From Nocardiopsis sp. N85 (lineage in GTDB: Bacteria; Actinomycetota; Actinomycetes; Streptosporangiales; Streptosporangiaceae): DNA of 64,000 nucleotides. The stretch covers positions 1-64,000 of the forward strand of contig NZ_JARBUT010000023.1 of the NCBI RefSeq assembly GCF_028882275.1, given 5' to 3'. A program made the translations under genes and the position numbers. Numbering within the stretch: the stretch's first letter is position 1; each line of letters begins with the position of its first letter. The notes under the pieces were generated by a model. It did no database searches. It was not told the origin of the DNA and saw only the letters and a list, made by a program, of their open reading frames with translations. This document shows, piece by piece, positions 33,757 to 40,909 of the stretch.

Positions 33757-34608
33757 CTAATCGAGCGCTTCGATGGCCGAGGTGATCAGCGCCCGCGCCT
33801 CGGGTCCGTACACGGCGTGCTTCTGGAGGCGTCCGAACGCCTTGATGTAGGTCTCCACCTCGGTGGGGGCCTGGATGGCCGGTTCCGCGGTGGTGAGTTC
33901 GACGCGCACGAGGTGGTCGTCATAGACGGTGAAGGCCTCCAGCGGCCACACGAGACGCCGTGCCGCGAAGGGGATGATCCCGACGGAGACGTTCGGCAGG
34001 GACATGGCGGACAGCAGGTGTCCGAGCTGCCCCGCCATCACTTCCGTTTCGCCCATGCGATAGCGCAGGACGGACTCTTCGAGCACCATCGAGAAGCGGT
34101 GCCCCCCGCGCCTGAGGATGCGCGAGCGGTCCATACGGGCCTCCACCGCCGCCTCGACGTCCTGGTCATCGTCGCCGTCGAGATCGGTGATGGCGCTGAA
34201 GAGCGCGGTGATGTAACCGGATGTCCGAAGGAACCCGGGAACCACGTTCGGGCTGTAGATCCGGAAGAGCCCGGTCTGTTCGTACAGCGGAACGTAGGAC
34301 TCCTGGAGGCGGCGCAGCCCGGCCCGCTGCTTGCGCCGCCACTCCACGTACAGCGACTCGGCGTTCCTGGAGGCCGCGACGAGGTCCTCCGCCTGCCCGT
34401 CCGCACCACAGGCCCGGCACCACGCCCGGATGTCGGCGTCGGAAGGGGGTGTCTTCGCGTTCTCGATACGGGAGGACTTCGACTTGTTCCAGTCGCACCG
34501 GGCGGCGAGTTCGACACCTGTCAGCCCGGCGTCCAGGCGGATTTCCTTCAGTCGGGATGCGACGGCCTCACGGGCCGCCTGGGCGCTGGATCTGGACGAG
34601 GAGGGCAC
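33757..34608 (-). CDS. XRE regulator with DUF5753
   Basis: 283 aa. Helix-turn-helix is at about residues 15-70 (KEIRLDAGLTGVELAARCDW, SKSSRIENAKTPP). DUF5753 is at about 100-280 (LQESYVPLYEQTGLFRIYSP, MVLEESVLRYRMG, SVGIIPFAARRLVWP). The start is a GTG at 34608. It is last in an operon behind a small protein and DUF6879, 27 bases after the latter. Probably it binds the paired GTTGCAT sites in front of its own operon and the next one, thereby linking them. Confidence 0.88.
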   Translation of the reverse strand: MPSSSRSSAQAAREAVASRLKEIRLDAGLTGVELAARCDWNKSKSSRIENAKTPPSDADIRAWCRACGADGQAEDLVAASRNAESLYVEWRRKQRAGLRRLQESYVPLYEQTGLFRIYSPNVVPGFLRTSGYITALFSAITDLDGDDDQDVEAAVEARMDRSRILRRGGHRFSMVLEESVLRYRMGETEVMAGQLGHLLSAMSLPNVSVGIIPFAARRLVWPLEAFTVYDDHLVRVELTTAEPAIQAPTEVETYIKAFGRLQKHAVYGPEARALITSAIEALD

Positions 34609-34635
34609 GAGCGGGCAATCCGGTGGTCGAAGGGG

Positions 34636-35163
34636 TCAGAGGGCGAATTCTTCGTGGGGGACGGCTCGTTCCCACACGGCTTCGAAGGCGGAGGAGCACG
34701 ACTCGGCCAGCTTCGGGTCTTCGGTGATCTCTTCTTCGAGCCACCGTCCGTCGCCCGTGAAGTGGTTGACATGGGTGACCCGGCCGTCGAAGAGCCAGAA
34801 GTCGTTGCCGGGCAGGGCGAGGTCGGTGGCCCGGCGGCGTGGGAGCCAGCGTACGTGTTCCCCGGCGAGGATGTTCCCCGGGGTCCCCGCGTGTTCGTAG
34901 CGGATGTACTCGGTCACCGGCATGGAGACGATGCGCGCACGGCGCACCAGGACCCCTCGTGCGGTGGAGTCGGCGACCGACTGGTGAAAGGGCGGCCACC
35001 AGGCGTCCCGGTCGTCCCAGTCGTCGCGGTGCCCGGAACGCCTCCACTTCTCGAAGCCCTCGATCTCCCCGTCGATGTTGTAGACGTCGCGCATCTCCAG
35101 GTGGACGGCGGAGTCTCGGCGGGAGGCGAACAGCTCGTCAAAGGTGGGCGCGTTCCGCGTCAT
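34636..35163 (-). CDS. DUF6879 family protein
   Basis: 175 aa, soluble and Trp-rich. The pattern (ESFDELF-like TFDELFASRRDSAVHLEMRD start, ARIVSMPVTEYIRYEH, ILAGEHVRWLPRR, FWLFDG) is that of DUF6879, an actinobacterial family usually coded beside an XRE/DUF5753 gene, as here. The function is unknown. By analogy with DUF397 it may be the partner that tunes the regulator. The ATG at 35163 overlaps the preceding small gene by 26 bases. Confidence 0.85.
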   Translation of the reverse strand: MTRNAPTFDELFASRRDSAVHLEMRDVYNIDGEIEGFEKWRRSGHRDDWDDRDAWWPPFHQSVADSTARGVLVRRARIVSMPVTEYIRYEHAGTPGNILAGEHVRWLPRRRATDLALPGNDFWLFDGRVTHVNHFTGDGRWLEEEITEDPKLAESCSSAFEAVWERAVPHEEFAL

Positions 35164-35380
35164 CGCAGGCCTTCCTCGGAATCTCGATCATGCGGGCGGG
35201 GAGGCGCACGACCGCCTCGTGGTCGGGGAGGTAGCCCGGTTCCCGGCAGACCGACAGGGTGTCCTCATCGGCCTTCCATCCCTGGATGACCGGATCGGCC
35301 GTGGACGGCTCCACGAAGACCGTCGGTGATCCCTTGGTGTCCGACCCGGGGTCCTTGCCGATGAACTTCAATGTCGTCAT
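35138..35380 (-). CDS. Small protein (80 aa), first in the DUF6879/XRE operon
   Basis: 80 aa. It begins MTTLKFIGKDPGSDTKGSPT and ends PARMIEIPRKACDDAERAHL. Such proteins of about 75 residues typically precede DUF6879 genes. The ATG at 35380 follows GAGAGGAA. The C-terminus overlaps the DUF6879 start by 26 bases, so translation is coupled. No domain is known. Confidence 0.75.
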   Translation of the reverse strand: MTTLKFIGKDPGSDTKGSPTVFVEPSTADPVIQGWKADEDTLSVCREPGYLPDHEAVVRLPARMIEIPRKACDDAERAHL

Positions 35381-35401
35381 GGATGCATTCCTCTCACGTT
35401 G

Positions 35402-35449
35402 GTTGCATCCGGTTGCACGACCATCCCGTGTGATCACTCCGTGTGTCAA
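35402..35449 (-). promoter_or_regulatory. Promoter of the DUF6879/XRE operon with paired GTTGCA sites
   Basis: On the minus strand TTGACA (35444-35449), an 18-base spacer and GATGGT (35420-35425) form a promoter. Just downstream lie GTTGCAC (35412-35418) and GTTGCAT (35402-35408), 10 bases apart as in the pair at 33737. Sites right behind the -10 box suit repression. Confidence 0.6.
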
Positions 35450-35788
35450 GGCCATGGCCGTATAAGGACGGCGGAGTTCCTCTCCGAGATGTCCGGGACG
35501 GGACGAAGGGGGCACCGGGAGGTGACTCCTCAGACGCTCGAAACCGCAGTGGCCGCACACGGAGGGGCGATCTGGCCGTCCGGTTCACCTCCCGGAACAT
35601 GTACGGGAGGTGCGGGCGCGCCGAAAGGATTCGGCCCGCGCCCGGGAAAGTCGATCGTGCCGCATCGGGTTCGGCGCGGATCGCTCGCGTGGACCGGAGA
35701 ACGCCGGGAATCACCCACGGTCACCGGCCATCACCCAGAAGACGCGCAGGGGCGATTGGCGGAGTGGAGACCGGGTAGTGGTCGTCCC
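35450..35788. other. Intergenic stretch between divergent operons
   Basis: No gene is recognised. A plus-strand frame runs through into the methyltransferase gene, but its composition is shadow-like. The region must hold the promoter of the four-gene operon starting at 35789, yet no clear -35/-10 pair stands out. Confidence 0.4.
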
Positions 35789-36442
35789 ATGCTGCTCATG
35801 AGGCTGCCGGGCGTCTACCGGACACAGCACGACACCTCGTTGCTCCGTGCGGTGCTGCGCCGCCACGGCCGGGTCGCCGGCCGCTCGGTGCTGGACGTGG
35901 GATCGGGGACCGGTGCCCTGGGCATCGAGGCCTTCCGCGCCGGCGCGGCCAGCGTCACCTCGGTCGACCTGTCACGGCGTTCGGTCCTGACGAGCTGGGT
36001 CAACAGCCGACTGCACGGCATCCCGGCGACGGTCCGGCGCGGTGACCTGTTCGCCCCCGTGGCCCCGCGGCGCTTCGACCTCGTGCTCGCCAACCCGCCC
36101 TACGTGCCCGCCCCCGCACCACGGCCGCCCCGCCACCGGATGGCGAGGTGCTGGGACGCGGGACCGGACGGGCGGTTCCTGCTGGACCGCATCTGCGCGG
36201 GGGCGTCCTCGGTGCTCAGCGAGGACGGCGCGCTCCTGCTCGTGCAGTCCGAACTCGCCGACGAGCAGGCCACCCTGGAACGGCTGGAGAAGGCCGGCCT
36301 GGTGCCCGCCGTCCTCGCCAGGGGCCGCGTCCCGTTCGGACCGGTGCTGCGCGCGCGGGCCCCGGCACTGCGCGCCCGCGGGCTGCTCGCCCCCGACCAG
36401 ACGGAGGAGGAGCTCATGGTCATCGAGGCACGTCATGGCTGA
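35789..36442 (+). CDS. HemK2/MTQ2-like SAM methyltransferase (NPPY type)
   Basis: 217 aa. SAM site VLDVGSGTGALGIEA (residues 34-48), SVDLS, and the substrate motif NPPY (102-105) typical of N-methyltransferases that act on a Gln/Asn amide. HemK2/MTQ2 relatives methylate a Gln in release factors, but genomes use PrmC for that. This stand-alone protein lacks the N-terminal helical domain of PrmC. In this operon it may act on a small molecule or a partner protein. ATG at 35789 (another at 35798); the ribosome binding site is weak. Its end overlaps the CDGSH gene by 8 bases. Confidence 0.82.
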   Translation: MLLMRLPGVYRTQHDTSLLRAVLRRHGRVAGRSVLDVGSGTGALGIEAFRAGAASVTSVDLSRRSVLTSWVNSRLHGIPATVRRGDLFAPVAPRRFDLVLANPPYVPAPAPRPPRHRMARCWDAGPDGRFLLDRICAGASSVLSEDGALLLVQSELADEQATLERLEKAGLVPAVLARGRVPFGPVLRARAPALRARGLLAPDQTEEELMVIEARHG

Positions 36443-36635
36443 GGCCCGCCGCCGGGTCATCGTCACCGGGGAGGGCCCGATCCTCGTCTACGGACCGGTC
36501 GACGTGGAGATGCCCGATGGAACGCGCGTGCGCAGCGACCGGGCGGTGACCGCGCTGTGCGCGTGCGGCCGCAGCCGACGCCGCCCGTTCTGCGACACCA
36601 GCCACCGCCGACGCGTACGCGACAAGGAAAGGTAG
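36435..36635 (+). CDS. CDGSH-type [2Fe-2S] protein
   Basis: 66 aa. The CDGSH motif reads CACGRSRRRPFCDTSH: Cys42, Cys44, Cys53 and His57 hold a [2Fe-2S] cluster in the usual 3Cys-1His way. It is a small soluble electron carrier or cluster donor. Its start overlaps the methyltransferase stop by 8 bases, and the diiron oxidase starts 10 bases after its own stop. The likely job is to pass electrons to the diiron oxidase next door (inferred from position). Confidence 0.92.
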   Translation: MAEARRRVIVTGEGPILVYGPVDVEMPDGTRVRSDRAVTALCACGRSRRRPFCDTSHRRRVRDKER

Positions 36636-36645
36636 GGCGCGACCC

Positions 36646-37647
36646 ATGACCACGACGATGCGGAGAGCGCCGGCGCTGCCCTCTCCTCGCGGCCCGATCT
36701 CCGAGGCGGTCCTGTCCGTGTTGCGCGGGAACCGTACCGGACCTCCCGACGTGGGCGGGTCCCCGCCCTACGGCGAGGACCTCCAACTGGCCCTCTACTG
36801 CTGTTACGAGCTGCACTACCGCGGGTTCGGGGAGGTCGACACCGAGCGTGAATGGGATCCCGCGCTGCTGACGATCCGGGCCGGGCTGGAACGGGTCTTC
36901 CTCGGCGCGCTCAGAGAGGACGTGCCGCCCGGCTCGGACGTCGAGGGCGAACTCGACGCACTCCTCGTCGAGCACGTCGACGCGCCCGGCGTCTCCCGGT
37001 ACCTGAGCCGCGACGGGGAACCGTGGCAGCTGCGCGAGTACGTCGCGCACCGCTCGCTCTACCACCTGAAGGAGGCCGACCCGCAGACCTTCGTCATCCC
37101 GCGCCTGGACGGGCCGTGCAAAGCCGCCCTCGTGACGGTGCAGCACGACGAGTACGGCGCGGGCGACCCCGAGCGGGCGCACGCCAGGCTCTTCGCCGAC
37201 ATGATGACCGAACTCGGCCTCTCCGAGGCCTACGGCGCCTATCTCGACTCCGCCCCCGCCGAGACACTGGCCGAGGTCAACTTCATGTCGCTGTGCGGGC
37301 TGCACCGCGGGTTGCGCGCGATGCTGATCGGACAGTTCGCCACCGTCGAGCTCACGTCCTCGCCCGGCTCGGACCGGATGGTCAAGGCCATGCGCAGGCT
37401 GGGCTGCGGTCCGGCCGCGATCCGGTTCTACGCCGAACACGTCGAGGCCGACGCGGTGCACGAGCAGCTCCTTCGGCGCGAGGTCATCGCGCCGTTGCTG
37501 ACCGCCGAACCCGCGCTGGCGCCCGACATCGTGTTCGGCATCCGCAGCAGCGTGTTCCTGGCCGCCCGGTCGGAGGAACGGCTGCTGCGCCACTGGAACC
37601 GCGGCGAGTCGAGCCTGCGCGACGGCGTGGAAGCGGGGAGACCATGA
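36646..37647 (+). CDS. Heme-oxygenase-like diiron oxidase (iron-containing redox enzyme family)
   Basis: 333 aa, all-helical. The family pattern is clear: CCYELHYRGF (Glu55/His57), YHLKEADPQTFVIPRL, QHDEYGAGDPERAH (Glu169, His179), and FYAEHVEADAVHEQL (Glu264 or Glu267, Asp269, His272), which give the carboxylate/His ligands of a two-iron centre. Known relatives use O2 to cut C-C bonds, hydroxylate or N-oxygenate free amino acids and fatty acids. The substrate here is unknown. It is translated between CDGSH and EgtD-like genes, overlapping the latter by ATGA, so it probably forms one pathway with them. Confidence 0.87.
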   Translation: MTTTMRRAPALPSPRGPISEAVLSVLRGNRTGPPDVGGSPPYGEDLQLALYCCYELHYRGFGEVDTEREWDPALLTIRAGLERVFLGALREDVPPGSDVEGELDALLVEHVDAPGVSRYLSRDGEPWQLREYVAHRSLYHLKEADPQTFVIPRLDGPCKAALVTVQHDEYGAGDPERAHARLFADMMTELGLSEAYGAYLDSAPAETLAEVNFMSLCGLHRGLRAMLIGQFATVELTSSPGSDRMVKAMRRLGCGPAAIRFYAEHVEADAVHEQLLRREVIAPLLTAEPALAPDIVFGIRSSVFLAARSEERLLRHWNRGESSLRDGVEAGRP

Positions 37648-38690
37648 CGTCCCATGGACCGGAGGACCGGCTCCGTGTCATCCCGGTCGCCGACCGGGGC
37701 GACACCGTGCCCCGGGACGTGGTCGTGCGCGACCACCTCCAGGACACACCGCCCCGGCTGCCGCCCTGGCTCGGCTACGACGCGGTCGGCTCCCGGCTGT
37801 TCGAGCAGATCACCGAGCTGCCCACCTACCACCTGACCCGTGTGGAACGCGCCCTGCTGGAGCGCCATGCCCCCGAGATCGCCGGGCTGCTCGACTGCGA
37901 GCGGATCGCGGAACTGGGCAGCGGGAGCGCGAAGAAGACGCGGCTGCTGCTGGAAAGCCACCTGCGCCTGCGGGGGACCGGCTACCTGCCGATCGACGTC
38001 GACCGGGACATGCTGCGGTCCAGCGGCGCCGCCCTGTGCGCGGAGCTGGACGGTCTGGAGGTCACGGGCCTGTGGGGACGCTACGAGGCAGGTCTCGACT
38101 GGCTGCGCACCCACGCCCCGGGACCGCTCGCGGTCGTCTTCCTCGGCAGCGGCTTCGGCAACGCCACGCGCGGGGAACGCGAGGGGCTGCTCGGCGAGAT
38201 CGCCCGCACCCTGGGCCCGGGCGGGAGCTTCCTGGTCTCCGCCGACCTGGACAAGAGCCGCGAGGAACTGGAGACCTGCTACAACGACCCGGCCGGGCAC
38301 TCGGCGTTCGCCGACTTCCGGCTCAACCACCTCACCCGGCTCAACGACCTCTACGGCGCCGACTTCGTGCTCGACGACTTCGTCCCGGAGGCCCACTACA
38401 ACGCGGCCACCTCCACGGTGGAGGGCGTTCTTCGTGCCCGGTCCGACCAGGAGGTGCCCGTGCCGGGGCTCGGGATCACGCTGCGCGTACCGCGCGGGCG
38501 GTTCCTCAACGTCGGTTACTCGGTCAAGTTCGACGACCGGCGGCTGGTCGGCGAGGTCGAGGCGCACGGGTTCGACCTGCGGGCCCGGTGGCGGGACGAC
38601 GACGCGCGGTACGGGCTCTTTCTCTTCCGCCGCCGCGGTGACCGGGCGAACGGCGCCACCCGACGCGCCGAGACGCACCGCGCCCGGTGA
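37644..38690 (+). CDS. EgtD-like amino-acid N-methyltransferase with altered substrate pocket
   Basis: 348 aa. This is the fold of EgtD, which trimethylates histidine for ergothioneine. Seen are LGSGSAKKTR (SAM), FRLNHLTRLN with Asn228, and HYN with Tyr252, the residues that hold the amino-acid backbone. The two that define the imidazole pocket differ: the I-E-M of EgtD is VEG (Gly261), and the T-E-x-S before KF is V-G-Y-S (Gly291). So the substrate is probably another amino acid or one modified by the diiron oxidase. It is last in the four-gene operon. No egtB/C/E genes are nearby. Confidence 0.85.
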   Translation: MTSHGPEDRLRVIPVADRGDTVPRDVVVRDHLQDTPPRLPPWLGYDAVGSRLFEQITELPTYHLTRVERALLERHAPEIAGLLDCERIAELGSGSAKKTRLLLESHLRLRGTGYLPIDVDRDMLRSSGAALCAELDGLEVTGLWGRYEAGLDWLRTHAPGPLAVVFLGSGFGNATRGEREGLLGEIARTLGPGGSFLVSADLDKSREELETCYNDPAGHSAFADFRLNHLTRLNDLYGADFVLDDFVPEAHYNAATSTVEGVLRARSDQEVPVPGLGITLRVPRGRFLNVGYSVKFDDRRLVGEVEAHGFDLRARWRDDDARYGLFLFRRRGDRANGATRRAETHRAR

Positions 38691-38706
38691 CCGCCGTGCC
38701 CCCGGG

Positions 38707-39315
38707 TCAGGGCGCCGGGTAGGGGTGCTCGCGCAACCGCCGGGCGAGATGGGCCGCGTTGCGGGCCAGGGTGGCCGTCGCGGCGGCGACCGCCTCCGGT
38801 GTCCGCTCCAGGTCGATGTAGTCCTTCGGGTTCATCGCCTCGTTGTTCCAGTAGGTGCCGCCCTGGGCCGGAATGGTGAAACCGATGTCGCCGAGCGCCT
38901 GGAACAGGTCCGCGGTGATCTTGTGCGCACCGTCCTCGTTGCCGACCACCGCCGTCACGGCGACCTTGCCGAACATGCTCGGCCTGCCCTGCCCGTCGGT
39001 CTCGGACAGTTCGGCGTCCAGACGCTCCAGGACGCGCTGGGCGACACTGGACATGTGGCCGACCCAGGTGGGCGTCGACACCACCAGGATGTCCGCGTCG
39101 AGGATGCGTCGGCGGATGTCCGGCCACGCGTCACCGCCGCCCATGTCGGTCTCCACGCCGGGACGGACGTCGAAGTCGACGACGCGGACCGAGTCACCGG
39201 TGGCGCCCTGCTCGGCCAGGGCGTCGAGGACCTGTCGTGCCATCAGTTCGCTGCTCGAAGGAGCCGGCGAGGGCTTGAGGCTGCACACGAGGGCCAACGC
39301 GTTCAAGGAATCCAT
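38707..39315 (-). CDS. Flavodoxin / NADPH-dependent FMN reductase family protein
   Basis: 202 aa. The flavodoxin-like fold shows in LALVCSLKPSPAPSSSELMA (phosphate-binding loop), VVSTPTWVGHMSSVAQRVLE (flavin ring contact) and VTAVVGNEDGAHK. It would bind FMN and reduce quinones, metals or a partner. It is convergent with the EgtD-like gene, with 16 bases between stops. It could supply electrons to the diiron oxidase system, but opposite orientation makes that only a guess. The ribosome binding site is weak. Confidence 0.8.
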   Translation of the reverse strand: MDSLNALALVCSLKPSPAPSSSELMARQVLDALAEQGATGDSVRVVDFDVRPGVETDMGGGDAWPDIRRRILDADILVVSTPTWVGHMSSVAQRVLERLDAELSETDGQGRPSMFGKVAVTAVVGNEDGAHKITADLFQALGDIGFTIPAQGGTYWNNEAMNPKDYIDLERTPEAVAAATATLARNAAHLARRLREHPYPAP

Positions 39316-39511
39316 GCGGGATGGATACCCAACGGAACGTGTTCATCCGCCTACGCACGGCAATTTTCTGTGAAGGTGCCCGGCGGCACGTGAGCGGCGG
39401 CCGGGGGAGGCGGCGGACGAACGGTGCGCACACCACCGCGACCAGGGCCGGGCGGCCGACACGAACGCCCGGTGCGTCCCGGCGGAGCGCCCGGCGGTGC
39501 TCCGCCCCGGG

Positions 39512-40609
39512 TCAGCCGGTGCGGTGGACGGCGGTGGAGCCGCGCACGACCAGTTCGGGGGTGAACAGTATCCGCTCGTGGACGTGGTGCTCGGGATGGT
39601 CGAGTTCGGAGTTGAGCAGGCGCATCGCCGCCCGGCCCAGCCTGTACTTGGGCTGGGCGACCGTGGTCAGGCCGGGGTGGATCAGATCGGCGAAGTCGAC
39701 GTCGTCGTACCCCATCACCGAGAGGTCGTCGGGGACCCGCAGGCCGCGTCTGCCCAGCCCCTTCATCAGGCCCAGGGCCAGCTGGTCGTTGGCGCACAGC
39801 ACCGCGCTCGGCCGCTGGCGGGGGCCGCCCGCCAGCACCGCGTCCACGGCCTGTTCGCCCTGCTCGGGGTTGAGCAGGGGGCGTTCGACGACCCGCACCG
39901 CCCCCCCGGGGTCCATACCCGCCTCCGCGAAGGCCGTCCGCAGTCCCTCGTGGCGCTGCCGTACCTGTTCGATGGAGAAGGGCCCGGCCAGGAACGTCAC
40001 CTGCTCGTGGCCCAGCCCGATGAGGTGCCGACCGGCGATCAGGCCGCCGGCCAGGTTGTCGACGCTGACGCTGCACCCCACGTCCTCGCCCACGTCGCCC
40101 CGGTCCAGGGCCACCCAGGCGGTGCCCTGCCGGCGCAGCCAGAGCAGGTCGGACAGATCGTCGTCGACGGGCATCACCACCGCGCCCGCGGCGCGCTGTT
40201 CGGCCAGCAGGCGGATGTTGCGGCGCTGGCGGTCGCGGGCCTCGGCGGAGTTGAGCAGGACCACGGCCAGCCCCTGGGTGACGGCCTCGTCCTCCACGCC
40301 GCGGGAGACCTCGGTGAAGAAGGGGTTGGTCACGTCCAGGACCAGCAGGCCCACCGAGCTGCTGCGGCCCGAGCGCAGGCTGCTGCCCGAGGAGTTGCGC
40401 ACGTAGTCGAGTTCGGCGATGGCCGCCTCGACCCGGCGCCGGGTGGCCGAGGCCACCCGCTCGGGGCGGTTGAGCACGTTGGAGACGGTGCCGGGGGAGA
40501 CGCCCGCGTGTCTGGCGACCTCGGTGATCCCCACCTTGGGGTGGGAGGGGCGGGCGCTGCTGGACAAGGGGTTCTCCCGGGCGGTCTTCGGGGGCGAGGG
40601 CCCTCGCAT
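39512..40609 (-). CDS. rhaR: LacI-family repressor of rhamnose genes
   Basis: 365 aa. A LacI helix-turn-helix (VGITEVARHAGVSPGTVSNV) and hinge are followed by a two-lobe sugar-binding domain. The C-terminal strands ALDRGD, CANDQLALG and VMGYDDVDFADLIHPGLTTV are typical. ATG at 40609; a TTG at 40567 after GGGAGAA is another possible start, which would remove a Pro/Ser-rich tail. It is divergent from the ABC importer and carries its own promoter with an operator in it. The rhamnose assignment is from the context (rhaM, shared sites), not from the sequence itself. Confidence 0.85.
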   Translation of the reverse strand: MRGPSPPKTARENPLSSSARPSHPKVGITEVARHAGVSPGTVSNVLNRPERVASATRRRVEAAIAELDYVRNSSGSSLRSGRSSSVGLLVLDVTNPFFTEVSRGVEDEAVTQGLAVVLLNSAEARDRQRRNIRLLAEQRAAGAVVMPVDDDLSDLLWLRRQGTAWVALDRGDVGEDVGCSVSVDNLAGGLIAGRHLIGLGHEQVTFLAGPFSIEQVRQRHEGLRTAFAEAGMDPGGAVRVVERPLLNPEQGEQAVDAVLAGGPRQRPSAVLCANDQLALGLMKGLGRRGLRVPDDLSVMGYDDVDFADLIHPGLTTVAQPKYRLGRAAMRLLNSELDHPEHHVHERILFTPELVVRGSTAVHRTG

Positions 40610-40661
40610 GGTATCGGCGTGTCCCCCGGCGGGACCGCACGGATCGCACGCTTGCGCCCCC

Positions 40662-40690
40662 ATGGTCACACCTGGGTTGAAACGTGTCAA
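40662..40690 (-). promoter_or_regulatory. LacI-gene promoter with operator over the -35 box
   Basis: Minus-strand TTGACA (40685-40690), 17 bases and GACCAT (40662-40667) form a promoter. The -35 box is inside the near-palindrome TTGAAACGTGTCAA (40677-40690), an AAACG-containing LacI-type site, which suggests auto-repression. Confidence 0.6.
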
Positions 40691-40796
40691 CGAAAACGCC
40701 CTCGATGACCCCTCGTGTGTCGAAGTGTGAGGGCCTCCCAGATGCCCTCAAAGAGTGCTTCCCCGCTCCCGGTCTGGTGTTTTCCAAGGTCTCCCC

Positions 40797-40850
40797 TTGA
40801 CGGGGGGATGTGTGCCACTTAACATCCAGTGCATATTAAAACGTTTTTGA
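40797..40850 (+). promoter_or_regulatory. Promoter and operator of the rhamnose importer operon
   Basis: TTGACG (40797-40802), 17 bases and TAACAT (40820-40825) are a near match to the promoter of the catabolic operon. The palindrome AAAACGTTTT (40838-40847, wider TTAAAACGTTTTTGA) covers the start of the transcript, just as the operator does at 15834-15854. Confidence 0.7.
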
Positions 40851-40909
40851 GGTTCTGGTTCAGGGGAGTGCCCCCGAACGGAACCCCCGCACCGGAGAAG
40901 GAGGGCCAC

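Noticed and set aside
35740..35790. A tRNA-like stretch (GGCGGAGTGGAGACCGGGTAG)
   Set aside because: It looks like a D-arm at first, but no acceptor stem, anticodon arm or TTC arm can be formed.
37644..38690. Calling the gene egtD (ergothioneine synthesis)
   Set aside because: The two residues that define histidine binding are changed, and no egtB, egtC or egtE lies nearby.
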